This document shows positions 1 through 48,034 of a stretch of DNA of 64,000 nt, one piece after another. The first letter of the stretch is position 1, and the number at the start of each line of letters is the position of its first letter. The position numbers and the translations under genes are program-made. Where the stretch lies: contig RQTK01000025.1 of NCBI GenBank assembly GCA_003991915.1, forward strand, positions 501,430 through 565,429, in the 5' to 3' direction. Source of the DNA: Elysia chlorotica (Eukaryota; Mollusca; Gastropoda; Plakobranchidae). The notes under the pieces were generated by a model. That model was not told the DNA's origin. It did not search any database and was given only the letters and a program-made list of their open reading frames with translations.

Positions 1-348
1 AAAGAAATGTGATTGTAGGCTTCAACTATTACATACTGTATGGTGGCTTACAGATTGTTGCAATCAATAGACAAAATTTCTACACACTTGCGTCTATTTT
101 TGATTTTTTAGTTGAAGAATGAAATCAAGGAGATTATTATTTTTAGACAGCTCTTCTTATAAAGAAACAATTTTATAATGTCAATGAGATTCTCAGTTAT
201 ATGTCATCTAAATGAGTCTTACAGTGATGGCCACAAGTAACTCAGTGAAGAGTTCATTATGAAAGTAAAGTAGTCCATCTCACAGTCCATAAATACCAGT
301 GAAAATATTCTTAATGCTCGGAGTTACCAAGAGTCTGTGTAATTGTTT

Positions 349-22635
<22,287 letters not shown>

Positions 22636-23149
22636 AATGGTTACACCTGAAGTTGAAAAAAATACAATAACAAACAAACAAAACTAGGATTTAAATTATG
22701 TTATCTACATGAAGAATTTATAAAACATTATCTTCATTAATATAGATATTAGGGCCTACATTGTTAACAATCCTAAGCAAGTATGCCCTACACGAATATA
22801 ATTATAAAGATGAAAAGATTGATTTTTTTCGGATTTGTTTTTCATAAGCCACAAATTAAGTACGGAATCAATCTTTACCAGAACCCAAAAACTAATCTTT
22901 TAAAAGTATGAATTTTTTCGAATACACGTATCATGATTCATGTGATATTAGTAGTGCTTCTCTGGGGATATATCTTGGTGCAAGGAGCCGCCGTACTGAA
23001 TTTTTTCAATTCGTCCATGAGGCAATGTTTATATATAATTATTTAAAACATATGGACTGCATCATAACAATATATAATAATTATTGTTAGGGACTGATTT
23101 AATACAGATTAGTAAATGCAAAGTGAGTTGACACATTTATTTGCTGTCT

Positions 23150-23285
23150 TACAGAGACAGTGTTGGATACGCCTGTCTCATGCAAAGGGAGGCGAACTCT
23201 TATTTTGCACGATCGCGGATTCGACCAGTGATTCGCGATTAGAAGCACAACGCCCTAACACTAGCACCAGCTTGCACCAACATGA
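23150..23285 (-). mobile_element. tRNA-derived SINE candidate
   Basis: Minus strand reads TGCTAGTGTTAGGGCGTTGT, then TCACTGGTCGAATCCGCGAT, the order of pol III A and B boxes. No tRNA cloverleaf is evident. Intergenic, upstream of GRIN1 copy A. Confidence 0.45.
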
Positions 23286-24395
23286 GCAAAATAATTATGT
23301 TTAAGTAGGCCTACAGGTACTGGTTATCCCTTTCAAGTTGAATGGCGTAGCCTAGTGAACGTGTGACGATGAGCTGGTGAATACAATATGCTGAACTACA
23401 TAATATATAGCTATGCAATCAAAGTAAGATATCGATGCAATAAAAACACGAACGTATCAGCATGCAATTATAATATCTTGCTAATAAAACTGACGGGGAA
23501 CCGTATTATGACGGAAAACGTTATGAAGGGACGAATTAAAATTACATAGGCACAAAAACCACGAGGAATCTTTGTAAAATGTGTGCATTTCTGTTTCTTT
23601 CCATCACTCAATGTGCGAAAATGCATTTGGTTTTTTTTCCCCCAGCAATTACAAGAAATAGAATCGTAATCAATTATTACCAAATTACATAAATAATAAG
23701 GTATAATGGCCTTCAGGCATTTTCTAGCCGTTTTAAATAACTAGAATCTCCACGTTTTCCCCCTTGCAATGATAGTATCTTCTTTGAGAATCATGTCAAA
23801 AAGTGCTAAAAATCATGTCTATTTCAGTGAGTACCAAAGGCCAATGCTTTGAAAACGCTGATATAATAATATATCATAGTAGATTGAAAACTTACCTGTG
23901 TCAATGGCACGGTCGTTTAAATAAAGAGAATAGCCGCAGGAGAGCCCGAATAAAATTAAGGATTAATAATCTTTCCGTGGATATTTGCCGATGCACATGA
24001 CTAAATGAGACACTGGGGCTTTAAATTGCTTCATTATAACAGTATATGCTGTGCTACACACCCTCTATGGATCTGATCAGCTAGTATTGATGAATCGTAG
24101 CAGTGAGTGGGTCCTGAGTGCGATCCGCTCAACACACAACACTGGCGTGTGAGTCGATATTATGCTCGCAGCTCACCAACCCCAGACTCTGGCCTGGCCG
24201 CCCGGCCACTCGCTCATCATGACCGCGGGATGCCTAGGCCTGGATAACGGATCGGGTCCGTTTTGGCACGCGCCTCACTCTATTAAAATAATTGGCTCTG
24301 TCTGCATCTGTCTCAATGTCTATGATTCTCTGTCTCTCCTCTATCTATTTCTTTCCCTGACTGTGTCTCTTATCCCGACCCTCCCCTCTCTCTAT

Positions 24396-24443
<48 letters not shown>

Positions 24444-24629
24444 TCACCTCCAAGTCCCTCTCTTAACCTCTCTATAACTACAGTCTCTGTCTGTCTGATA
24501 CTCTCATTGCCTCTCTTTCCTTAGTTCTTCCCCTTTTCCTATAGCCTATCCGTGGGAGCTGAGGGGGAATGGAAGTCGAGTAAGACGTATGAGAATAAAA
24601 CGGGCGCTAACGGGTAGTCAATCTATACG

Positions 24630-25412
24630 TTATGAGGAGAAGGGTCATTCTACAGGTTATGAGAAGAAGGGTCAATCTATAACTAGGTTATGAGAAGAAG
24701 GGTCAATCTATAACAGTATAAGTAATGAGAAGAAGAAACAATCCTTAAGTAATCAGAAGAAGAGCCAATGCTTAAGTTATCAGAAGAAGAGTCAATCCTT
24801 AAGTAATGAGAAGAAGAATCAATCCTTAAGTAATGATTAAGGAGAGACAATCCTGAGGTAATGAGAAGAGACAATCCTTATGTAATAAAAAAAAGACAGT
24901 CCGTAGGTAATGAGAAGAAGAGACAACCCTTAAGTAATGAGAAGAAGAGACAACCCTTAAGTAATTAGAACTAAGAAGAGACAATCCTTAGATAATGAGA
25001 AGAAGAGTCAATCTTTAGGTAATGAAAAGAAGAGACAATCCTTAGGTAATGAGAAGAAGAGACAATCCTTAGATAATGAGAAGAAGAGTCAATCTTTAGG
25101 TAATGAGAAGAAGAGACACTCCTTAGGTAATGAGAAGAAGATACAGCCCTTCAGTAATGAGAAGAAGAGACAATCTTTAGGTAATGAAAAAAAGAAACAA
25201 TCCTTAATTAATGAGAAGAAGAGACAATCCTTAGGTAATGAGAAGAAGAGACAATCCTTAGGTAATGAGAAGAAGAGTCAATCCTTAGGTAATGAGAAGA
25301 AGAGACAATCCTTAGGTAATGAAAAGAAGAGTCAATCCTTAGGTTATGAAAAGAAGAGACAATTATTAGGTTATGAGAAGAAGAGCCTATTTGTAATACT
25401 GAGAAGAAGAAT
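24630..25412. repeat. 27-bp minisatellite upstream of GRIN1 copy A
   Basis: Roughly 28 tandem units with consensus AATGAGAAGAAGAGACAATC plus CTTAGGT, purine-rich on the plus strand. Units at the left edge are more divergent. The array begins about 2 kb upstream of the copy A start codon, between that gene and MTRES1. Confidence 0.93.
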
Positions 25413-25984
25413 TAAAAGTGGTTTCGTGGAAACTTCATATTTACGAAAATTTGGCGGTTTGAAAGATTTATTGTTTTCTATAATTTTGAAATGAAATTGA
25501 TTATATCTTTTCTTAAATGATAGAATAAAGAATGTATCGATATTTAATTAAATGGTTGTAACAATTTTGATAAGAATGCTTTGTACAAAACGAATAAAAT
25601 AGTGTCTGTGGGCGGAGGGTTAGTTAGGAAAAGGGATCATTCTTTACCCTGACTCACAAAGTTGTATAATAATTACACAACTTTTTTTAAAAGTAATGAA
25701 TGGAATCAATTTGAAATCGAATTATATGAGTGCGTTATGATCTTGAAACATTAATTCGTGTGGGAATCTGAAAAGGGAGATAAGAACAAATCCGTAACTG
25801 TAGTTGAAATAAAGTTAAACCTGAGAGGTCCCAGTTATGTACGCTTAGACTTAAACCATACGCGCAACAATTTGTCTCTTCTCAGGTTTTACGTAAGAAA
25901 GATTAGATCATACAGTGAATAAACAAGAAGCGCGTTGATGCCCCTTCGAAATCAATTTAAAAAAAAAGAAGAAAAAAGAAGGCA

Positions 25985-26180
25985 AGTTGGCCTCAATCGT
26001 AGAGCGCTGCGCTTTTCTATTCGGGAGGTCCCCGGTTTGATCTCACGATCGCGCAAAGATATATTTATCAGATTTCGTCCCTTATCTGTGTAGGTTTACA
26101 TTGTAAGTCTCTGAGATGGAAGTCCTGGTTACTCTGCTTTATCTGTAAAACTGTCTCGGGACTTGTCTGTCATATAGTCG
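25985..26180 (+). mobile_element. tRNA-derived SINE candidate
   Basis: GGCCTCAATCGTAGAGCGCT (A-box-like) is followed by GGGAGGTCCCCGGTTTGATC (B-box-like) and about 100 bases of tRNA-unrelated tail. It is followed by a long A/C-rich tract (26229-26362) that may include its tail. Intergenic. Confidence 0.5.
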
Positions 26181-28109
26181 ATTTGCTAACATTGGATGTT
26201 GAAAAACAACAACTTTTTAAGCACCCCCCCCCCCAAAAAAAAACAAACAAACAAACAAAACAAAACAAAAAAACAACAAAACAACAAACAAAAAAACAAA
26301 ACAAAAAAACAACAAAAAAAAAACAAAAAAAACTACAACAAGAACAACAACAACAACAACAACAGCAACAACCCTCGCTCTGTTGTAGGCCTAATTAAGT
26401 GTACAAATGTCGATGAAACTCAAATAGCCTGTATTACATTTCCAGTTAGATACATGTTCTAGCAATAACAGATTTCGCAGTCTTAACCGTCTTCTTTATA
26501 TCCATGGTGAGGGCAACCCACTCCCTTGTCAGTTCTGCCCATTGGTTCTGGCCTCCCACCGCGTCATTGGGACTATAATTAATTATCGTTGAGTACACAA
26601 TGGCCCAAACGTAACAGGTCATACCTGAACCCTAACTTTAGAAGAAAGCGGGCCAGGTTTCCTAATTAATAACTCCAGTCCCAGGGACTTCTCGCAGACG
26701 CTGTAAGTTCAGGTGCACGTCTATCTTTGACTAGAAATGTGTTGTTTCTGAATGAACTCGCGCTGGGGGAATGTGTAATAGTCTTTTCGAGCTTCTCACC
26801 AACCACGGCGCTGCTCACATTGGTCTACAGGTAGCGAGGAACATTGTAGCGACTGCACGAGAACTTGGGCACTCACTTACAAAGCTTAGGAGGCACTGGA
26901 ATGGGATAATTATTTGTGGGGGCATTTTTAGACAATGTCGTCGCTCAACTTAAGAGACGAAAAATACATAACACAGAGAATAATAAGTAGAGAGAAAAAA
27001 GAGAGAAGGAGAGAAAATGCTGAGCGACAGTTTGAGTTTGACTTAGGGTTAGATATATATATGATAGATAGATAGATAGATAGACAGACATAAAGAGTAC
27101 ATATATCTCTCCAGCCAACTTATTCAAATAAAACAAAAATCTGTGTTATGTGAGCCACCTCATTTTAACTCCCAGTCTTACTGATAATTTTTTTTTTTTT
27201 TGGTCTTTACCTTGATGACATTGCCATCTAGATATCCACTGTATTGAAATCCTTGGTCCACACCAAAAGCATATACTATCATAACCATTCCAGAAAAATA
27301 TAGAAATAGCGGAGAGCACTACAGAGCTACACTAGTCTGAACTATCCTAAAATCTGTCATAAGTATTAGCCTATGTTTCTTAATTTTCAAAGAAGAGTCG
27401 TTATTATTCGAAGACGAACAGAGTGCAATTGTATAGCCTACTGACGATTAAATCCAATGACTCCAAAACAAACAAAAAAACGCGGAAAACAAGCAATAAG
27501 AAAGCAAGTAAAAAAAAAACAACAATCAATCAAACAAAGAACAACAACAATAACATGTGTGGGTGGTGGTGGTTTTTTTTTTGGGGGGGGGGGGGCGGTT
27601 GCGGCGAGGGGGAGAGATGCGGTTGCGCCATGCACTTCAAAAACAATAGTAAACAAATAATAGATATCAGGTGGGAAACGAAACTAAAAGCGAAAGTACT
27701 CTGACACAGTTTGTTTGAGTGATTTTTTCTTGTAAACTTTTTGTCAAAATCTTAGAGCCGATCAGTCGACCTTAGTGATGGGTCTATATTATTTTAAGTA
27801 ATAAGGTACTCTTCATCAGGTGTTCTTTTTATCTGCATGGTTGTAAGTGAGCAGCTGTTATTTATCAGTATAAATGACAGTGGCATTGGAAACTTATAAT
27901 TAGCAGTGTACGCGAGCCCACGTTTTTAATAAAACTAAAAGAGTGCAGTGCACTAGATCTACAAGTACAAGTAGCAGTGCCTAGATAAGATATCGAACAT
28001 GGATTGTTCAATAGGGCCTATAGCGTAGAAGGGTTCGCAGACATTCTGTTTCTGACCTAAGTCTTGGGTGTCTACACTCACTCTCTCTTTCATACTCTCT
28101 TTTTCTGAT

Positions 28110-28300
28110 CTGGAGGCAAATGGTTAGGGCATTGGTCTCCAAATCGGAGGTCCCTGGTTAAAAACTGATTTAGTCCCCAATTAGTTAGCTTGGTGTCAGA
28201 AGAATGCGACCAGCTGAGATAGTCCTTGGACTTGTATCCCACTTCGCGTCTAACAGCATACAATAAAATTGTCAGACGTTAGCAATACCCTTGCTGTTGA
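28110..28300 (+). mobile_element. tRNA-derived SINE candidate
   Basis: GGCAAATGGTTAGGGCATTG and AATCGGAGGTCCCTGGTTAA match the order and spacing of pol III A and B boxes. The tail AGTCCTTGGACTTGTATCCC resembles the GGAAGTCCTGG...CTCGGGACTTGTC tail of the 25985 element, suggesting related families. About 500 bases upstream of the MTRES1 start codon. Confidence 0.5.
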
Positions 28301-28772
28301 TGTTGTATTCCCCCCAGAGTTTCGGGGGTACATTTCGACCCCATGTGCCGTAGAGATGAAAAAAAAAGAGCGTACATTTCGACCAACTATAAGGTAGAGA
28401 GGAAAGAAACAATTATATGTGCATCCATATATCTGGGGTATATTTCCACCCCATTCATTTCAGACCTTGATCATGATTTTATTACCACTGATTTCATTAA
28501 CTAAGCTTTTGTGATAGTTTATCTGCTTTATATGTTTTTTCCCCACTCTTTTACAGGTCTCCAGAGAATTTTAAATAAGGTCACATCATAAGACTAAGAG
28601 AGAGAATTTTTATAAAATACAAATTTAATTATTGAACATTGACAAACCTTTACATTTCAGCAATTTGATTTGCCTATTATAAAACAAGATTTGTCATTTG
28701 AATCTGGGAATACTGTTGATTTAATATTGGAAGTCAAGAGCACATAAATAGCCAGCAAAGAATTTATCAGAA

Positions 28773-31700
28773 ATGAAAGCATTAAGTAATGTTAAGCTAG
28801 TTTCCAATCAAGTCAAATACTTTTTCTTTAATTTAAAAGAGAGCCAAAGACTGCATTCAACTTCAAGTGCTCTAAAAAAAATTCAAAGTATATGTCAAAA
28901 AGGACAGCTAAATCCTGCATACTTTAACAGTCCTTTTTCACTGAAACTGTCAAGCCCTACAGCCTGGTTTCGATCATATTCATGTTCCCCGTTGTGTCAA
29001 ATCTCAACATCAGTGTATGGGAAGTTTACTTTAGGTCTACAAAGAACTAGCCCTCTGCTGTTAAAATATGTCAGATGTGGAGCCCAAATGCCAAAAATCT
29101 CTGTGTATGATCAACAAATAAGATGGAAGTCCAAGAAAATACAGGATTCAAAGCAGAATGATGTAAGTAAAACATTCATGTATCCTCTTGATTCAAAGCG
29201 TTGATGCAATTTGAATTATGAGGTTTCCACTGTATGTAAATTATAATCAACTATTTTAAAATACGATTCTTTCTTTGAATTTAAGTTCTGCCTCCAAGGT
29301 AAAGATAATGACTATAAATATTATCTGTATTGAGTATTATCTACAATACAATTTCAGGACAGTGAATTCAATGTAGATTTGTTGGGAATGTGTATTATAT
29401 AAAATGCGTTGCTTTGGAATCTACAACGTTTTTTTAATTTAAATATAAAAATTGTCTTGTCGTTAATTTTTCCTCTAATTGTTTAGATCTATTTACCTTT
29501 TTGATAACATGTTTTATGATATGCTTCTGAAATATCTGCTTTAGCTTGAGACTTTTAACATAATGCCATGTTTAGAATTGCATGCATGTTAATGTTGTAT
29601 CCCAAGCTAAAGGGTAAGTAAAATTAATGACAGTGTGACTTTTTGATTTTTTTAAATCATTTACTATGTTAAAAGTTGATTGTTTTTTATGTCTTTTTTT
29701 ACCTGCCCAGTCAGACTCAGATTCAGATAATGATGATGCCCTGGCACCTGATGATTTTGATGCTCCAGCAAAGTTTAAAGTTATGAAGATCCATGCTCCA
29801 TCAATGAGAACAGATGCCATCATCAGCAACTCATTGGATGTATCTAGAAGGTGATCTTTTTTAATAATGTGAGGACTGAGGCTGTAAGATATATTTTTTT
29901 TTTAAGAAAAAAAAGCAACAAAACAAAACAATTGCTTCTCCACTCCCCTCTCCTGTGACTGCAGAATAAAAGGAAAAAACATGGGAACCTGAGCATAAGA
30001 TTGGACATATAAATTCTGCTAGATTGTAAGGGGAAATAATACAAAAAAGAAGCAATAAACATAAATATACAGATGGTGAAGCACTTTTATTTCTTTTATT
30101 TAATGGAAGAGAATTACTGACAGTAGCATGCAAAAGAGACTGACAATCAATTTGGTAGTAAGTTTCTGTTAATGCTCAAAGCTCTTGAAAACACTATGCA
30201 TGTTAATGGTGACTACTGTTTAACCTTGACATTTGAAGTGAAAGAAATATGATGCAAACATTTTTTTCCCCCCATATTTTACACTATTAGACTTGTTATC
30301 AACAATTATTCTCTTTCCTTTCTTTTTCAGTCGTTTGGAAGAAATGTTTTATGGCCCAGGGATGTTGTTTAATGGAGTTAAAATGTTAAAAAAATCCATT
30401 AAGGTCAGTAAGAATAAGGTATTTCGTGCACCTACTCTCTGAAGAGAGAGAACAAAGATTTACGACTAGTTCAATCCTAATTCTCTATGCTGGGGTGTAA
30501 AAAAAGGCTTCTAGTGTTTTTCAAATTGAATTGAAATAATTAGAATTGAAATTTTTCTTTGTAATTTTATGAATACAGCTTTTGAAATTTGGCCTGTATT
30601 CTTCAAATATCTATTTTGATTATATGGAAAGTGGTGGCTCACAAAGATCCCACAATGTTCAGAGAACGGTTTTATGTTAAAATTTCTTAGGTTCTCAATG
30701 TGTGTCTGTAATTTTAAAGCTTTTTTTTTTCCATACACAAACTAAATATTGTTAAAAAGAATTTAGGTTTATGATTTTTCTAGCCAAAAATTGAAAATCC
30801 TTTTGAGTTTCTTATCCTTATAAAATTTATGGAATTAGGAAGAATAACAAAAAAGACGAGTACCGTGTTTTTTTTTTCATTCCAAATTTTGTTGTTTATA
30901 AAAATATGAAAATAATAAGAATAAAAAAAAAAATGTAAATCCGGAGCTAATTTATTTAAATTCTCTTCAATCTTTAGAATTTGGCCAAATGATTTTTATT
31001 TCCATCAAAGTAATCCGGAAAACAGCTTTCACAGTTCTCTAAAAAAAAAAAAGTCTTGCTAGCGCAACTGATTATGTGACAGCAGCGTACATCCTTCACA
31101 CCAGTTTCTACCCCCTCTTCTCTCCCTCCCTCTCCCTCTTTCTATCTATCTCTCTCTCTATCTCTTTCTAATTTTCCTTTCTTGGTCAATCTATATCTGT
31201 TCAACATGCTTAGTGAAGCCTTATTAAAAAAAACAACAACACCAAGGCCTGATGAAATGCCCCAGAGTCACCTAGGGCCTATCCCTGAGGAGGCATGAGG
31301 ACTGATGCGTGGGCTGGTGAGCGTGACAATGAACAATCCCTTCAAACTCTGATGAATTTGAAACCAGTTTAACTCTTTTGCTCCAGTTTTGCCTGGATAT
31401 ATCTCAAATGATCAAACCCTTCAGTTGAATAAATTCAGTCTGATTTTCCATTCAGCACGTCTTCACTTCGAACAGTTGTCTATCGCTCTCGATGCTCTGT
31501 TGTCCTTGCTTTTCACGTCTTATATATCGTTATCGGGATTCAGGAACATTATTCTAATCTAGATTTGCTATTTCAAATGGATTATTGCTTTTGTTAATAT
31601 TATTCCAGCCTGCTGCTAATGTGTATGTACTGTAATCAAACTGAAGCTACCTTTTATATCATATGTTTTTAATCACATTTGGTGGTTTAGAATGCCTTAA

Positions 31701-32431
31701 AATGTATATTAAAACTTTTTTAATGAATATTATTCCAATGTCTCATAGAGACATCAAGATTTCCGGTTATTCCCGAACAAGTACGATATTTTCGGGGACT
31801 GATTAAGATACAATATGTACCTATCTGTCGTTCCGAAGTGGATCTGGATTTAAATATCATTGACCTACATGTCAAGCATTGAATTGCCGTAGGAGATTTC
31901 TTACAACCCAGAAATGCTCAATGTTGAACATATAAAGTGGATGACCCGCAACTAAGCAAACAGCAATCAACTCAACATCACGTTTTTGTTTACAATACTA
32001 TGAACGAATCATTTATTGAGTAATATACAGAAATTTTGGTCAGTGATGATTAATACTGTCATCCTTATGATAGAATGATTTACAGATGTTCGAATTATTA
32101 AAATAAACAAACGAACACAAAATGTATAAGCGTGCCTGAGGGTTAAAGAATTATTTAAATGTGGTTTAAACAGTACCACAAAGTTAATTTCTACTTTAAA
32201 TAGTCGTTAATGCATTTATCCTATTTTCTAAATCAATATTGTTACTGTAGCATGACAGTTCACATAAAATACAAGGTTATGTCGGGTGATTTCACGGCTC
32301 CCTAGCTCACAGTCAGGTACGTAGTGCAACTCTGAAAGTGTAGGTGTAGCTCAAAGCTCAGACTGTTATTCTGATGATGAGGGAAGGCAACAGCTATGAC
32401 TACCCCTTTCTCCCACGATGCAGGTTTTTAA

Positions 32432-32468
<37 letters not shown>

Positions 32469-33753
32469 CAGTTCCTCTTCAGATACAGGTTCACTGACCT
32501 TGGGTGACAAAGTGGGGCCTCAGACACCCAAGACAGCAACGACAATAATGACGACGGTGACAGCAACGGCAGCGATAACAATGACATCACCGTCAATGAT
32601 GACAGTCTAGACGACAGCAGTGTGCACACTGAAATTCAATTGAACTGCCATTTGCATTTAAATTAGCCCCTGTATACTCCAATATACTCGCCTGTAATTC
32701 AGCATGACACAATGACTTTGATCTTAAGTTTAATAACTTTTAATCAACTAACACTGTCTGAATAATCCAGAGAATAGATTTGAGATTTAGTTATTTAATT
32801 TAAAGAATTTGAATGTCATTTGAATTGTTTCTATTCAATTTGAACTCCTATGTTATCAAGTATTTATTTGTTTATCATTAAAGTCTTGAAATAGATTGTA
32901 TTACTTTCCTAAGATAGTCACCTCAGGCAAGGATGTTCCGACTCAAAGGCTTTCTGATAGAAACTATGGTTGTTCAGTGACAACTAAGTTCTATAAATAT
33001 ATTGTTGCTCAGTGACAACTTAAGTTCTTCTGAGTCTTGGACTTTGAATCCAGATTACTTTTACAATGAGAACTTTCAAAGTTTAACAATAGTTCTTGAT
33101 TCTTGATCACCACTTCAAACGTCAGAAACTTGTGCGGTTTTCTGAGGAGGATTCAGTAGCGTCTGAACTCACCCAAAATTGCTCGTTAATATATATATAC
33201 AACACTCTTGGCCAATATGTGGGTGAGGCTGAAAGCGTGTGATATTAACCCAACACACTCAAATTTGGCGGTTTTTAAATTAGAGATCCTGGTCCTAATC
33301 GATGTAAATCAGTATATAAGAATCCCTTGTAAGGTTACGATCGACTTAGGAAACGTAGCCGTAATTAAATTAACTCAAAAGCATGACACTAATCTGTGGG
33401 TCAATGACAATGTTGTCTTTGTATCCTTTCAAGATTATTTTGATCACCAGATTTCTATATTATTCAATTTTAGAGATAGTTTTAAGGATATATTTTTAAT
33501 TTCTGATTCTATATTCCTCTACAGTTGTATTCATACTGTAAAAAAAAATTATTTATTTTTCTCTTGCAAGATGGAGGAAGGAGATTATGTCGATCTGGTT
33601 GTGGACAAGACAGAGGAACAACTCAAAGTTAAAAGAGTCAAGATCATCAAAGTCTACTCAGGGAAAACCAATACGGAAAAGCTCAATATTAAAGTTCGGG
33701 TGTGGAAAACTCCATTCCTAGTGAATAATCCTAAAAATGATCGCATGTCATGA
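28773..33753 (+). CDS. MTRES1: Mitochondrial transcription rescue factor 1-like protein (C6orf203 family)
   Basis: Four exons, 28773-29162, 29711-29850, 30331-30403 and 33571-33753, join in frame to 261 aa (human protein about 240). The first ~110 residues are basic, Ser/Thr/Leu-rich and poor in acids, as in a mitochondrial presequence. An acidic patch SDSDSDNDD follows. The C-terminal half is an S4-like RNA-binding fold: RTDAIISNSLDVSRSRLEEM, FYGPGMLFNGVKMLKKSIK, EEGDYVDLVVDK and VRVWKTPFL. This matches the human order VVLKTGLDIGRNKVEDAFYK / KKSRTVKVGDTLDLL / VVLRRWKSL. In humans the protein binds mitochondrial RNA and supports mitochondrial transcription or ribosome quality control. The 3.2-kb last intron separates the two halves of the S4 domain. 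It is divergent from GRIN1 copy A. Confidence 0.8.
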
Positions 33754-34768
33754 TGATATGCTGTGCAGGCTATTGGATGTGTATTTTCATTTTGTTGTTT
33801 GTTTGTATTTTGCAAACCCTTCCTATATAAACTGTAGCACTTTAGAAAAATATCAATGAAAAATGTTCTATTATATACGTAGCGTATATAGATCAGTGAT
33901 TTCAAGCTTTGAATTCTTCACAGTGCACTTCACATCTTACTGACTTGGACTTAGAGAACTGTAACACCTTGCATAACATGAACAGAAAAGAAACCCTGAT
34001 TTTGTTCTTTTTTTAATTTCACTAAAATATTGTTCATCAACGTTATCTAGATGGATGCTCAGATCCAACAATCCAGTTATCGTCAGAAAGTTACAGTTCC
34101 AGAGTAATATTGAGTGGAACTTGAACCTTAAAGAGTCTGTCGTTGGCAAGCACAGGCCGACCGTAACCTGTTGCGTTGTGTTGCAGATAGGGGTAGTCCA
34201 AAGAGAGACAAATAATGAAGATGTAAAGCTTGTGAAAAGGGGTGGGGGTAGGGTAGTGTGAGAATTTACCTTCTCCAACGCAGCTTTCATCACAGGATAT
34301 TGTACAAAATGGTAATACTTATATCTCAATAATTATATAGAAAGTTGAAAAGACATTAAGTTTAAGTATATATATTTAAATGTTATGCCTTTTCAACTCT
34401 TTTTTGGCTGTTTTGGAAGTGATTATAACCAAGAAAACAAAGATCCAGGTTTACATGTACCTTTTTCACTCTTCTTTTGTTTAAATGCCATGTTCTTTAC
34501 TAAATTTTTCATGTAAAAAGTCATTTATGGAAATGGTAATTGTGACAAATAATAATTTGATTGCAAATGAAAGAGTATTTCTGTTTTAATTTCTTTCACC
34601 TAATTCTTCTTTAAGTTAAAATGCTCACATGCATATCACTTGAACATTTGTTTACCTGGGTGAATGTGAATATATGAAACTGTCTCTCTATAATTATGTC
34701 TGTTTGCTTATCTCTCTATCTGCCTGTGTTTGTATTACTCTCTTTCTCTCTTCGTCTCTTTGTCACTT

Positions 34769-34775
34769 TCTCTGA

Positions 34776-34857
<82 letters not shown>
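34769..34857. repeat. CT dinucleotide array
   Basis: About 40 CT units between MTRES1 and TTLL12. A (GTTT)n tract follows at about 34920. Confidence 0.97.
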
Positions 34858-34859
<2 letters not shown>

Positions 34860-35114
34860 CTCACATCTCTTATGTGTGCCAGTGGTTAATAGTTTAAACA
34901 TCTCTTAGGGGTTCTTTGTTTTTTTGTTTGTTTGTTTGTTTGTTTTTATTTTTTCCTATTGCAAACAGAATTATGCCTATTGTACAAAACATCCGATTAT
35001 ACAAATTTCAAAATTATAATGGAAGGGATGATAAGAAAAAGACATGCATGTAGTTGTGCTTGTTCAATGTACTAGTATTAAATGGCGAAACCATTAAAGT
35101 ACATTCAATGGTAC

Positions 35115-35417
<303 letters not shown>

Positions 35418-35943
35418 GGAGGAGAATGGAAAAAATAGTCGAGGGGACAGCAGCTGTAATTATAATCAGTGTGGTAGCACCACAGAATTCTATTTCATTG
35501 TAATAGCATTAATAGACTCTTTGAGTTGCACTAAACTCTAGGCCTAGTACATTAAAGTAGTAAGCAGCACTGTGACTAGTAGAACTAGAAGCCCCTTTAA
35601 AATGTAAAAATAAAACAACCAGGGTTTAGAATACATGTACTATGTAAATGAATGTCCGTAATAAAAACACCAAGTGTTTAGGCAAACAGTTAAAAAAAAT
35701 TGAATTTGGTCAAGTGCAACCAAAGACTTACGACGACTACGGTACATAGCCGAAAAAAAAGGAGAGAACCTGCGATCGGCTATCCAATCAGGTAAGATAT
35801 CTATTGCGAAACCGAAAGTTGGATGGTACTGTCAGCAGTACGGTGCATTGGGCAACTGCATTACACCTGGAGCAATTGTCAAACAAGGCTGTCTCACACA
35901 ATATCAACATTAAATATCAATTTATAAGTAAACATCTTTCGTG

Positions 35944-47756
<11,813 letters not shown>

Positions 47757-48028
47757 CAAGGTTTATTTTGTGATGTAATGAGTTTTAGCAAGAAAATGGG
47801 TTGTTCTTTTGTTTTGCTGATTTTTCTTTAATGTCAAACCATTTCTATCTGTCTGTATCTTTTTTTTATTTGTACTTTGCCTTGTCCGCATTGTTTTTGT
47901 CATTTTTTCTTTCATGTTTTTTCTAAATGTGAACAATAATTTCTTTTTATAAATATACATGTGATCTCTAATTTCTCCAATCTTGAACAATTCTCCTTTC
48001 CTTTTTTCTTGTTGTATACAGATTGAAA

Positions 48029-48034
48029 AATAAA
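48029..48034 (+). promoter_or_regulatory. Candidate TTLL12 polyadenylation signal
   Basis: An AATAAA hexamer about 270 bases after the TTLL12 stop, in an AT-rich stretch. It is the first good plus-strand signal after the stop codon. The hexamer is common in DNA of this composition, so the assignment is tentative. Confidence 0.4.

Larger units (their letters stand above)
22636..28772. other. Intergenic region between divergent GRIN1 copy A and MTRES1
   Basis: No convincing protein gene seen. It holds two SINE-like elements (23150, 25985) and a third (28110) near MTRES1, a CT tract at 24401-24440, the 27-bp minisatellite, and an A/C-rich tract at 26229-26362. The GC-richer stretch 24150-24290 could belong to a promoter or 5' UTR of copy A, but nothing decisive marks it. 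The copy A promoter should lie here. Confidence 0.6.

Noticed and set aside
33208-33753. A 181-codon plus-strand open frame that looks like a separate gene.
   Set aside because: Its first two thirds are intron sequence with no recognisable features. Only the end (33571-33753) matches the MTRES1 family and joins in frame to the upstream exon at 30403.
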